From: Bin87 sp034423575
GTDB lineage: Bacteria > Chloroflexota > Dehalococcoidia > Lucifugimonadales > UBA3495
DNA length: 64,000 bases
Assembly (NCBI GenBank): GCA_034423575.1
Contig: DAOUIF010000028.1
Location: 70,160-134,159, forward strand
Direction: 5' to 3'
Shown: positions 40,214 through 47,417 of the stretch, piece after piece
Layout of the letters: each line of letters begins with the position of its first letter
Numbering within the stretch: the stretch's first letter is position 1
The notes under the pieces: model-generated
The model's database searches: none
The model's input: the letters and a program-made list of their open reading frames with translations, nothing else
Told to the model about the DNA's origin: nothing
Position numbers and translations under genes: made by a program

Positions 40214-40543
40214 TTAGCTCTCCAGCACCGCGTCGATCTTCCGCTTCAGCGCCGGCTTGGGCTGCGCGCCCACCACCTGGTCCACCGGCTGGCCGTTCTT
40301 GAAGAAAATCAGCGCCGGAATGCTGCGGATGCCGTACTGCGCCGCGATCTCGGGCGCGTTGTCCACATCCAGCTTGGCCACGTTCAGCTTGCCTTCGTAC
40401 TCCAACGCCAGGTCGTGTACGGCGGGAGCGATCATCTTGCAGGGCCCGCACCATTCCGCCCAGAAGTCCACCATTACCGGCAGATCCGAGTCCATCACGT
40501 TGCTTTGCCAGTTCTCTACATTCACTTCGATAGGTTCGGGCAT
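40214..40543 (-). CDS. trxA: Thioredoxin
   Basis: 109 residues from ATG 40543, with GGAGG eight bases upstream. It is a classical thioredoxin: VMVDFWAEWCGPCKMIAPAVHDLA with the CGPC active site near residues 32-35, KLDVDNAPEIAAQYGIRSIPALIFFKNGQPV with the cis-Pro, and a terminal helix. It reduces protein disulfides in the cytoplasm. It is transcribed towards tRNA-Sec. A Sec-containing ferredoxin:thioredoxin reductase gene about 4 kb away is a possible electron donor. The 80-base leader from the TATAAT promoter is long for this region. Confidence 0.95.
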   Translation of the reverse strand: MPEPIEVNVENWQSNVMDSDLPVMVDFWAEWCGPCKMIAPAVHDLALEYEGKLNVAKLDVDNAPEIAAQYGIRSIPALIFFKNGQPVDQVVGAQPKPALKRKIDAVLES

Positions 40544-40628
40544 CTCTAATCCTCCAGGATAGGCACTCATTGGCCGCCCGCAACGGTGGCACAAATCGCC
40601 CCCGCTCTGCGACCGGGATGGTGCTCAT

Positions 40629-40655
40629 ATTATACAGGGGCGGCAGACCGGTCAA
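40629..40655 (-). promoter_or_regulatory. Promoter of trxA / tRNA-Sec
   Basis: On the minus strand a perfect TATAAT (40634-40629) is preceded by TTGACC (40655-40650) at 15 bases, or TTGATT at 19 bases. It faces trxA and is about 85 bases from its ATG. Confidence 0.5.
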
Positions 40656-40719
40656 TCAAGCCCGCACGCGCGCGACGAACCGCCGCACCCGGCTCAAGCC
40701 CGTGCTGACCGCGTGGTGT

Positions 40720-40728
40720 TACTATATT
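40720..40728 (+). promoter_or_regulatory. -10 region of a leaderless promoter for rlmD-maf
   Basis: TACTATATT contains TACTAT and TATATT, either of which could be the -10 box. It ends 4 to 7 bases before ATG 40733, with no ribosome-binding site. Confidence 0.5.
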
Positions 40729-40732
40729 CGAC

Positions 40733-42595
40733 ATGACTGCCGCAACCTCCACGGATACCACTGTGAAGTTGCAACGTGGCGACGTTGTCGAGCTGGACCT
40801 CCACGCGTGGGGCCGCCTCGGCGAGGCCATGGCTTCATACGATGGGTCGGATATCTTCGTGTTCGGGGGAATACCTGGAGAGAAGGTAGAGGCCGAGATC
40901 GTGGCCATCCGCCGGAAGTACGTCGCCGCGCAGGTCACACGGGTGGTAATCCCGTCACCGGCGCGTGTCGAACCGCCATGCGAATATTTCGGCCGATGCA
41001 CTGGTTGCCAGTGGCAGCATGTCGAGTACGAAGAGCAGTTGGCCGTCAAGACTGAGATCGTCCGGGATGCTCTGGAGCGGATCGGCAATTTCCACGCGCC
41101 CGTGGTGCAGCCCGCCCTGGCTTCCCCTCGTCAGTTCCACTATCGGAACCACGCGCGCTTGAACATCTGGCGCGAGAGCGGCAGCCTCGGATTCACCCAT
41201 CGGGAACGGCGGCGCTTCGTTCGCATCGACCGCTGTATGCTGATGCACGACGGCGTCAACGACCTCCTGGCGCAGTTGCAGGGCCGCTCTGCCGAAACCT
41301 CGCAGCTTGCCATCCGTTGTTCTCCCGACACCGGCGACTATCTGGTCCAGCCATCCCTGAAGAACGCCGACGTCACCATCCCAACCGGACAGAAGACTTA
41401 CCGAGAATCCGTGGCCGGCAAGGAATTTCAGGTAGCGTCGCCTTCCTTCTTCCAAGTCAACGTGTGGCAGGCGGCTCTCCTGGCGGAGTTGGTCAAGGAC
41501 GCTCTCCAACTGACCGGCGATGAGACCGTGGTGGATGCCTACGCTGGCGTCGGGACTTTCGCCGTGCTGCTGGCGCCCTACGCGGCTCGGATCGTTGCGG
41601 TGGAAGAATCCACTGCGGCCATCGCTGATGCCACAGTGAACGCTGCCCACCATCCGAACGTCCAACTGGTCACCGGAAAGGTGGAAGATATTCTCCCTAG
41701 CCTGGACGTGACGCCCGACGCCGTGATCCTGGACCCGTCCCGGTCTGGATGCCAGCCCACGGTGCTGCATGCGCTCCTCGCACAGCGACCCAACCGCATC
41801 GCGTATGTGTCCTGCAACCCCGAATCCCTGGCCCGAGATTTGCGCACGCTGAGCAAAGGCTACGTAATCCAGTCGGTTCAGCCGGTGGACATGTTCCCCC
41901 AGACGCACCACGTGGAATGCGTCGTGACTTTGGTTGCCAAGTCGGAGACCACCGAGATCGTGCTGGCGTCGGCCTCGCCCCGGCGTCGAGAACTGCTGTC
42001 GCGCCTCGGTATCGATTTTCGTGTCGCGCCGGCCGGCATACCGGAAGATCAGGAGCCCGATGAGAACCCCGAGCAGATGGTTCGGCGGCTGTCGCGCGAG
42101 AAAGCCCTGGCCGTCGCCGAAGCGGAGTCGCCAACTGCTGGTTATTACGTCGCTGCCGACAGTACCGTGGTGCTGGATGGGGAGTCCATCGCCAAGCCGG
42201 CGGATGCCGAGGAAGCCCGTTCCATGTTGCGCCGCCTGCGCGGCACGATCCACCAGGTAATTACCGGATACACCGTCTACGACGCTGCAACCGGCCGCTG
42301 CGTCACCGACGCCAACGCCGCCGACGTCCAGATGCGGGATTTCACCGATGCTGAGATGGAAGAGTCCATCGCCAGCGGAACCCCCATGGACAAAGCCGGC
42401 GCCTACGCGATCCAGGATCCGGACTTCAAACCCGCGTCTCTGCTTGCCGGCTGCTACTCCAATGTGATGGGGCTGCCCGCCTGCCGGATCGTCGACACTT
42501 TGGCAGAGATGGGATGTCCGCTGCCGGATCGAGCGTCCATGGCGATCCCGCCAGGCTGCACCGGTTCCTGCACATTGCGCTCGTCGTCCTCCTGA
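40733..42595 (+). CDS. rlmD: Fusion of RlmD-type 23S rRNA uracil-C5-methyltransferase and Maf nucleotide pyrophosphatase
   Basis: 620 residues, one frame. Residues 1-400 are an RlmD/RumA-type SAM methyltransferase: an N-terminal TRAM domain, Fe-S cysteines in CEYFGRCTGCQWQH near 83-95, VDAYAGVGTFAVLLA near 268, VILDPSRSGCQPTVLHAL near 332, the catalytic Cys in IAYVSCNPESLARDL near 358 and the general-base region near VDMFPQTHHVE. Residues about 405-600 are a Maf domain: IVLASASPRRRELLSRLGIDFRV, AADSTVVLDGESIAKP and SGTPMDKAGAYAIQ, which hydrolyses non-canonical or UTP/TTP-type nucleotides. The two are usually separate genes. The end (PGCTGSCTLRSSSS) looks like read-through tail sequence. Confidence 0.88.
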   Translation: MTAATSTDTTVKLQRGDVVELDLHAWGRLGEAMASYDGSDIFVFGGIPGEKVEAEIVAIRRKYVAAQVTRVVIPSPARVEPPCEYFGRCTGCQWQHVEYEEQLAVKTEIVRDALERIGNFHAPVVQPALASPRQFHYRNHARLNIWRESGSLGFTHRERRRFVRIDRCMLMHDGVNDLLAQLQGRSAETSQLAIRCSPDTGDYLVQPSLKNADVTIPTGQKTYRESVAGKEFQVASPSFFQVNVWQAALLAELVKDALQLTGDETVVDAYAGVGTFAVLLAPYAARIVAVEESTAAIADATVNAAHHPNVQLVTGKVEDILPSLDVTPDAVILDPSRSGCQPTVLHALLAQRPNRIAYVSCNPESLARDLRTLSKGYVIQSVQPVDMFPQTHHVECVVTLVAKSETTEIVLASASPRRRELLSRLGIDFRVAPAGIPEDQEPDENPEQMVRRLSREKALAVAEAESPTAGYYVAADSTVVLDGESIAKPADAEEARSMLRRLRGTIHQVITGYTVYDAATGRCVTDANAADVQMRDFTDAEMEESIASGTPMDKAGAYAIQDPDFKPASLLAGCYSNVMGLPACRIVDTLAEMGCPLPDRASMAIPPGCTGSCTLRSSSS

Positions 42596-42614
42596 CCGCG
42601 ACGGATGCCTCACC

Positions 42615-42926
42615 GTGAACGTATTCGGCATCGGCACGCTGGAGTTGCTGGTCATCCTGGCCGTCGCTTTCATCGCCCTGGGTCCCGGTAAGACGGTAGA
42701 GGTCGCGCGCACCATCGGCAAGATGGCCCGTGAGGCGCGGCGCACCTTCACCGACATCATGGATGCTGCCTCGGTCGATGAGCGCGCCGACCGCCCCAGG
42801 GAAAACTCCGCCCCGACGGCGCCACCCTCGCCTCCCACTGACCCTGTCCCCACCCCTCCGCACCTCGTAGCCCAAAGCGACGCTCCTGACAATCCACCCG
42901 GCGCACAGCCTTCGGACCAACGTTAA
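42615..42926 (+). CDS. TatA/TatB-family protein of the twin-arginine translocase
   Basis: 103 residues from GTG 42615. One N-terminal membrane helix (TLELLVILAVAFIALGPGKTVEVARTIG) with the family F/L-G-P-x-K hinge is followed by an amphipathic helix (KMAREARRTFTDIM) and a Pro-rich acidic tail. The Glu in the helix start (G-x-L-E-L) and long tail lean to TatB, but TatA and TatB are hard to separate. It precedes tatC by 11 bases and should be co-expressed. It exports folded proteins across the cytoplasmic membrane. Confidence 0.85.
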   Translation: MNVFGIGTLELLVILAVAFIALGPGKTVEVARTIGKMAREARRTFTDIMDAASVDERADRPRENSAPTAPPSPPTDPVPTPPHLVAQSDAPDNPPGAQPSDQR

Positions 42927-42937
42927 CCCCGCGCGCC

Positions 42938-43777
42938 ATGAGCCAATCGATGCCGTTGCGGGAGCATTTCCGCGAACTGCGTTCCCGTGCGCTGGTCTGT
43001 ACCATCGCCCTGCTCATTGGCACGGCGGTCTGTTTCTACTTCTACGAGGAAATCTACGCGGTCCTGTTGTGGCCCGCTCAACACGCCGCAACCGCGGACA
43101 CCGTGAACCCCCTCCGCTTCTACCAGGACTTCGGCCTCGGCATTTTCCAACCCGCCGAACCGACGGAGGCGGCCCCCGCGTTCAAGCCCGTTCGCACCGA
43201 GGTCACCGAATTTTTGAGCATCACAGTCAGGGTCTCGCTCCTGGGCGGTTTTGTTTTGGCCCTGCCCGTTATCCTGTACAACGCGATCCGCTTTGTCGCC
43301 CCGGGCCTGACGCCTCGCGAGCGCAAAATCCTTTTTTCGTTTCTGCCGGCCGCGTTGCTGGCTTTTGCCGCGGGCATGGCCTTCGGCTATTTCGTGATGA
43401 TCCCGCCGGCCCTCAGCTTCCTCATCGGATTCGGCAGCGAGGTTGCAGACCCCCTCATCCGCATCAGCAACCTCGTCAACATCATGATCCGCCTGCTTTT
43501 CTGGTTGGGACTGTCCTTTGAGACTCCCTTGGTAATGTACGTGCTGGCCGTGCTGGGCGTGGTCAACGGCCGCAGCTTTGCCCGGTTTCGCAGGTTTTGG
43601 CTGGTCGCCGCTTTCGTGATTGCCGCGGCGATTACGCCCACCATCGACCCATTGAACCAGGCCATCGTCGCCGGCCCTTTGATCGTGCTGTACGAGGTCG
43701 GCGTCCTCCTCGCCCGCCTGGCCGGCCGAAGACGGTCCGAGTCCGCGCTCAACGTGGAACCGGCTGCCAGCGAATAG
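42938..43777 (+). CDS. tatC: TatC, twin-arginine translocase receptor subunit
   Basis: 279 residues; ATG 42938 has no Shine-Dalgarno sequence and is probably coupled to the gene 11 bases upstream. It has six membrane helices. The N-terminus MSQSMPLREHFRELRSRAL holds the conserved H-x-x-E-L-R-x-R element that binds the twin-arginine signal. Later are YNAIRFVAPGLTPRERK near residue 110, FGYFVMIPPALSFL with the family Phe-Pro region, and FWLGLSFETPLVMYVLAVLGVV with its conserved membrane Glu. It is the signal-peptide receptor of the Tat system. Confidence 0.93.
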   Translation: MSQSMPLREHFRELRSRALVCTIALLIGTAVCFYFYEEIYAVLLWPAQHAATADTVNPLRFYQDFGLGIFQPAEPTEAAPAFKPVRTEVTEFLSITVRVSLLGGFVLALPVILYNAIRFVAPGLTPRERKILFSFLPAALLAFAAGMAFGYFVMIPPALSFLIGFGSEVADPLIRISNLVNIMIRLLFWLGLSFETPLVMYVLAVLGVVNGRSFARFRRFWLVAAFVIAAAITPTIDPLNQAIVAGPLIVLYEVGVLLARLAGRRRSESALNVEPAASE

Positions 43778-43789
43778 AAAAGCGAAACA

Positions 43790-43808
43790 GGCTCGCAAGC
43801 CGCGAGCC
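43790..43808. terminator. Hairpin between convergent tatC and tatA
   Basis: GGCTCGC and GCGAGCC form a 7-bp stem with a 5-base loop (AAGCC). It lies between the stops of the two convergent genes. No T run is present, so termination efficiency is unclear. Confidence 0.55.
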
Positions 43809-43837
43809 CGTTGGTATTCACCCGTTTTCCGGCGCGT

Positions 43838-44032
43838 TCAGGAGCGTTGCTCTTCCGACGCGTTTCGGTCCGTCGTCGGCTTGTCGTCCTCCCCCGTGAC
43901 CGAGGTCTTGAACGACCGTATGCCCTTCCCCAGCGCGGAGCCCACCCCAGGCAACCGGGAAGCGCCGAATATCAGCAGCACCACCAGCAGAATAATCAGT
44001 AGTTCGGTCAGGCCGAGTCCCGCAATGCGCAT
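43838..44032 (-). CDS. tatA: TatA, twin-arginine translocase pore subunit
   Basis: 64 residues from ATG 44032 (GAGGA four bases upstream). A single helix (LGLTELLIILLVVLLIFGASRLPGVGSALG) with the F-G-x-x-x-L-P hinge leads into the amphipathic helix (KGIRSFKTSVTGEDD) and a short charged tail, as in standard TatA. It is convergent with the tatA/B-tatC pair, so the translocase is encoded by two transcription units facing each other. Confidence 0.92.
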   Translation of the reverse strand: MRIAGLGLTELLIILLVVLLIFGASRLPGVGSALGKGIRSFKTSVTGEDDKPTTDRNASEEQRS

Positions 44033-44060
44033 GTTCCTCTGTCTCCACGGAGATGGGTCT

Positions 44061-44069
44061 ATTCTATCA
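44061..44069 (-). promoter_or_regulatory. Extended -10 promoter of tatA
   Basis: On the minus strand TGATAGAAT fits TGnTAnnnT and ends 28 bases before the tatA ATG. No clear -35 box. Confidence 0.4.
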
Positions 44070-44277
44070 GAACCCCAAATACCCCACCATTTGGTCTGCT
44101 CGCCGTTGCCGATCCGGCACGGCACGCTAACGGCGACTGTCTCGGTGCCTCGCGCCGCATCGGACACCGCGCCGACGCATTGCAGAATTCGGAGGATGAG
44201 AATACCATTGGCCCAACGACTACGCAGCCGCGCCCACAACCGGCTGCCGCACCAGGAAATAATTGAGGAGGAACCAA

Positions 44278-44703
44278 TTGGCTGACCAGCCTAGCGAAAA
44301 AGCAATAGCCAGGATGCGCCTGTTCGTGGAGCGATATTGCGAAAAGTCGGGCACATTCACGCATCCGGAGGAGGGTATCGCCGAGTCCGTGATCTTGGGT
44401 CTGGCCCAGAACGTCGACGAAATCGGCCGCCCGCTCTGTCCCTGCCGCTTCTACCCCTGCAAGCAGGAGGAAGTCAAGCACCGCACGTGGATCTGTGCCT
44501 GCGACGATATGCAGATCTACAAGTACTGCCATTGACTGCTGTTCGTGAATGAGGCAGGTCTGCCCATCACCGAATATCTGCCCGAAGACCACGAGGGCCG
44601 CGCTATCTACGGCGAGGTGAAGGATCCCACTCCGGATAAGGGTCGTCCCCTCCGCGACAAGGCCGAGGAACGGGAGATCGAACGCCGGGAACGACCATCC
44701 TGA
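44278..44703 (+). CDS. Selenocysteine-containing ferredoxin:thioredoxin reductase catalytic subunit (UGA at codon 86 read as Sec)
   Basis: 141 residues if UGA at 44533-44535 is read through; the stop is TGA 44701-44703. TTG 44278 is chosen because AGGAGGAA lies 4 bases upstream. The order of motifs is that of FTR beta subunits: helical N-terminus, GRPLCPCRFYPC (Cys54, 56), TWICAC (Cys73, 75) and YKYCH-U-LLFVNE (Cys84, Sec86). In plant FTR the matching cysteines Cys55, 74, 76 and 85 bind a [4Fe-4S] cluster and Cys57/Cys87 form the redox disulfide. The UGA replaces the cluster-proximal Cys87. The frame continues 56 sense codons (LPITEYLPEDHEGRAIYG and a charged tail), a SECIS-like hairpin follows the UGA, and tRNA-Sec is in the window. 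A 29-codon ORF (44196-44285) overlaps the start. Confidence 0.9.
44545..44570 (+). promoter_or_regulatory. Bacterial SECIS element (selenocysteine insertion hairpin)
   Basis: The hairpin starts 9 bases after the UGA at 44533. Paired segments are GTG/CAC (44545-44547 with 44568-44570), ATG/CAT (44549-44551 with 44565-44567) and GGCA/TGCC (44553-44556 with 44561-44564). The loop is GGTC and single A residues are bulged at 44548 and 44552. The apex GGCAGGTCTGCC contains GCAGGTCTGC, the same apical stem-loop as E. coli fdhF mRNA, whose GGUC loop is bound by SelB. fdhF has a bulged U in the stem where this element has A. Confidence 0.82.
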
Positions 44704-44821
44704 ACCCGCCGCAAACCAGTCTGTCCCGGCCTGACCATTCCGGGAACTCCCGCCCCCGGCTCGTGCCGGGGGCGGAACTCGTTCCCGACGGTTCCACCTT
44801 GCCGCTCCCATCCGCCGCCGC

Positions 44822-44827
44822 TATAAT
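44822..44827 (+). promoter_or_regulatory. -10 box of the pyruvate dehydrogenase operon
   Basis: A perfect TATAAT lies 89 bases before the lpd ATG, giving a leader of roughly 80 bases. It is the first promoter-like element after the FTR stop at 44703. Confidence 0.45.
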
Positions 44828-44916
44828 GCCAAAGTCCGCGCGCAGCCCCGCGGTAGCTTCGAAAGCCAGATGCGGGGCATGTTACGCCCGAACAATCCAC
44901 TTTTCCGGACAGATTG

Positions 44917-46317
44917 ATGACGACCGTCTCGGAGTATGACGTAGCAGTAATTGGCGGTGGCCCCGGCGGCTATGTTGCCGGCATCCGCGCTGGTCAATTG
45001 GGGCTCAAATCCTGCGTCATAGAGCGAGAAGCGTTGGGCGGCGTCTGCCTCAATTGGGGCTGCATACCCTCCAAGGCCCTCCTCAAGAACGCCGAAATCG
45101 TCTCCTACGTCCATCGCGCCGACCAGTTCGGTCTGCAGTTCGACAATTTCCGCGCCGACTACAGCGTAGCGATGAAGCGCAGCCGCCAGGTCGTCGACCG
45201 CATGACCCGCGGCGTCGACTTCCTGCTCCGCAAGAACGGCGTCGACAGCATCCCCGGCGCCGCTCGCATCGTCGCGCCCAATGCGGTGGAGGTCACCGGC
45301 TCCGACGGGCAGAACTCCCGGATCTCCGCCCGCAACATCATCATCGCCACCGGGGCGCGGCCTCGCAGCATCCCGCCCCTTCCGGTGGACGGCGAACGCA
45401 TCATAACCAGCCGGGAGAGCATCGTCGCGGAAGACGTGCCCGAATCGATTGCCATTGTTGGCGGCGGCGCCATCGGCGTCGAATTCGCCTACATCTACCG
45501 GATGTACGGCGCGGAGGTCACGGTCATCGAGTTGCTGCCCCATATCGTCCCCAACGAGGACGAGGAAATCTGCCAGCAGCTGGAGCGGGCGTTTAACCGC
45601 CACGGCGTCAAGCTCGTTACCGGCGCCGGCGTAACCAACGCTCAGGCCGACGCCACCGGCGTAAACCTGACCATCGACAAGGACGGCGTTACCGAAACCG
45701 CCCGCTTTGACAAGGTTCTGGTGGCCATCGGCGTGCTGCCCAACACCGAAGACCTCGGGCTCGAAACCGTCGGCGTGGCGACTGATCGAGGATACGTCGT
45801 CATCGACGACAAGATGGCCACCAACGTGCCGGGCATCTACGCCGTCGGCGACGTAACCGGCAAACTGGCCCTGGCCCACGTTGCGTCCGCCCAGGCCGTC
45901 ACCGCCGTGGAATCCATCGCCGGTGAAGAAACCCAGCCGCTGGACTACACCTTCATGCCCCGCGCCACCTATTGCCATCCCCAGGTGGCCTCGTTCGGAC
46001 TCACCGAGGCCCAGGCCATTGAACAGGGCTACGACGTCAAGATCGGCCGCTTCAACGTCCAGGCCAGCGGCAAGGCTGTAGCCATGGGCGAAAATGACGG
46101 CATGGTCAAACTGGTCATCGACGCCAACTACGGCGAGGTTCTGGGCGGTCACATGTGCGGCCCCGAGGTCACCGAACTGCTGGCGGAATTGCAGATGACT
46201 CACCTGCTGGAGGGCACCACGCTGGAACTCGGCTGGGCGGTCCACGCCCACCCCAGCGTCGCCGAGATGGTGCATGAAGCCGCCCTGGACGCCGAGGGCC
46301 GCGCCCTGCACATGTAG
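44917..46317 (+). CDS. lpdA: Dihydrolipoamide dehydrogenase (E3)
   Basis: 466 residues from ATG 44917. FAD-binding YDVAVIGGGPGGYVAGIRAGQLG, the redox disulfide GGVCLNWGCIPSKALL (Cys near residues 46 and 51), the NAD-binding IAIVGGGAIGVEFAYIYRMYG near 180, GIYAVGDVTGKLALAHVA near 308 and the C-terminal His-Glu pair HAHPSVAEMVHEA are all present. It re-oxidises the dihydrolipoyl groups of E2 and reduces NAD+. It opens an lpd-E1alpha-E1beta-E2 operon with gaps of 30 to 62 bases. Confidence 0.95.
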   Translation: MTTVSEYDVAVIGGGPGGYVAGIRAGQLGLKSCVIEREALGGVCLNWGCIPSKALLKNAEIVSYVHRADQFGLQFDNFRADYSVAMKRSRQVVDRMTRGVDFLLRKNGVDSIPGAARIVAPNAVEVTGSDGQNSRISARNIIIATGARPRSIPPLPVDGERIITSRESIVAEDVPESIAIVGGGAIGVEFAYIYRMYGAEVTVIELLPHIVPNEDEEICQQLERAFNRHGVKLVTGAGVTNAQADATGVNLTIDKDGVTETARFDKVLVAIGVLPNTEDLGLETVGVATDRGYVVIDDKMATNVPGIYAVGDVTGKLALAHVASAQAVTAVESIAGEETQPLDYTFMPRATYCHPQVASFGLTEAQAIEQGYDVKIGRFNVQASGKAVAMGENDGMVKLVIDANYGEVLGGHMCGPEVTELLAELQMTHLLEGTTLELGWAVHAHPSVAEMVHEAALDAEGRALHM

Positions 46318-46379
46318 ACCGGCCCGCAGACGCCGCCCAACCCGGGACGGCGCCGCGAATCTGCCATTGAGGAAGGGAT

Positions 46380-47387
46380 ATGCTGAGAGCGGACGTCCCC
46401 GGACTTAACAAATCCGACCTGCTCGGTTTCTACCGGCAAATGAAGCTCATCCGCGAGTTTGAGCGAGAGTCGGAACGGCAGTACACCCGAGGCAACATCA
46501 AGGGCTTCCTCCACGTCTACAACGGCGAGGAGGCCATCGCAGTCGGCGCAATTAACACCCTCCGCCCCGACGACTACATCGTGACCCACTACCGGGACCA
46601 TGGCCAGGCCCTCGCCCGAGGCATGACCAGCAACGAGGTCATGGCCGAGCTTATGGGCAAAGCCACCGGATGCAGCCGGGGCAAGGGCGGGTCCATGCAC
46701 CTGTTCAGCTCCGACCTGAACTTCATGGGCGGCTACGCCATCGTCGGCGGTCAGCTCTGCATCGCCGCCGGCATCGCTCTCGCCGTGCAGTACCGAGGCG
46801 ACGACCAGGTTGTCCTGTGTTTCTTCGGGGATGGCGCCGTTAACGAGGGGGAGTTCCATGAGGCCATGAACCTCGCCGCGATATGGAATCTGCCCGTCAT
46901 ATTCTTCTGCGAACATAACCTGTACGGCATGGGAGCGTCATCCAAGGAAACCCTCGTCATGTGGGACTCCCTGCACGAGATGGCGGCCGCCTACGGCATG
47001 TCGCGTTACGAGGTGGACGGCAATGATGTCCTTGAAGTGCGTGGGTTGATGCAGAAGATCAACGCTGAGGTTCGCGCTGGCGGCGGGCCCGCCTTCGTCG
47101 TCGCCCGCACCTACCGCCTGCGCGGCCACTCCGTCGCCGACCCGGCCAATTACCGACCCGAAGACGAGGTCTCGTACTGGGCCGGCCAGGACCCCATCCC
47201 GCGCTTCCGCGATTGGCTCACCGAAGAAGGCATCGCAACCGTGGAAGATTTCGATGAGATCGACGCCAGCGTCGACGAGGAAATCGTGGTCGCCGCCGAG
47301 TTCGGTGAATCTTCTCCCTGGCCCGAACCTGCCGACCTCTACGATCACGTCTACACCGATCGACCGACTGAAGGTATCCCCGCGTAA
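46380..47387 (+). CDS. pdhA: Pyruvate dehydrogenase E1 component, alpha subunit
   Basis: 335 residues from ATG 46380 (GAGGAAGGG upstream). The N-terminus LLGFYRQMKLIREFERE, the segment YRDHGQALARGMTSNEVMAELMGKATGCSRGKGGSMHLF, the TPP motif FGDGAVNEGEFHEAMNLAAIWNLPVIFFCEHNLYGMG near residue 143 and the phosphorylation-loop-like YRLRGHSVADPANYR are standard for E1 alpha of 2-oxoacid dehydrogenases. G-K-G-G-S-M-H and R-G-H-S favour pyruvate (or acetoin) as substrate. It works as an alpha2beta2 tetramer with the next gene product. Confidence 0.93.
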   Translation: MLRADVPGLNKSDLLGFYRQMKLIREFERESERQYTRGNIKGFLHVYNGEEAIAVGAINTLRPDDYIVTHYRDHGQALARGMTSNEVMAELMGKATGCSRGKGGSMHLFSSDLNFMGGYAIVGGQLCIAAGIALAVQYRGDDQVVLCFFGDGAVNEGEFHEAMNLAAIWNLPVIFFCEHNLYGMGASSKETLVMWDSLHEMAAAYGMSRYEVDGNDVLEVRGLMQKINAEVRAGGGPAFVVARTYRLRGHSVADPANYRPEDEVSYWAGQDPIPRFRDWLTEEGIATVEDFDEIDASVDEEIVVAAEFGESSPWPEPADLYDHVYTDRPTEGIPA

Positions 47388-47417
47388 CAGCACCCAAACA
47401 AGGCGAGAGGAACCATC

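Noticed and set aside
40955..42892. 645-codon minus-strand open frame over rlmD-maf
   Set aside because: Antisense to a fusion whose two domains carry all catalytic motifs.
44278..44535. FTR as a normal gene ending at the UGA, or as a pseudogene
   Set aside because: Ending at the UGA would remove an essential catalytic residue and leave 56 conserved-looking codons unused; the SECIS apex and tRNA-Sec favour Sec.
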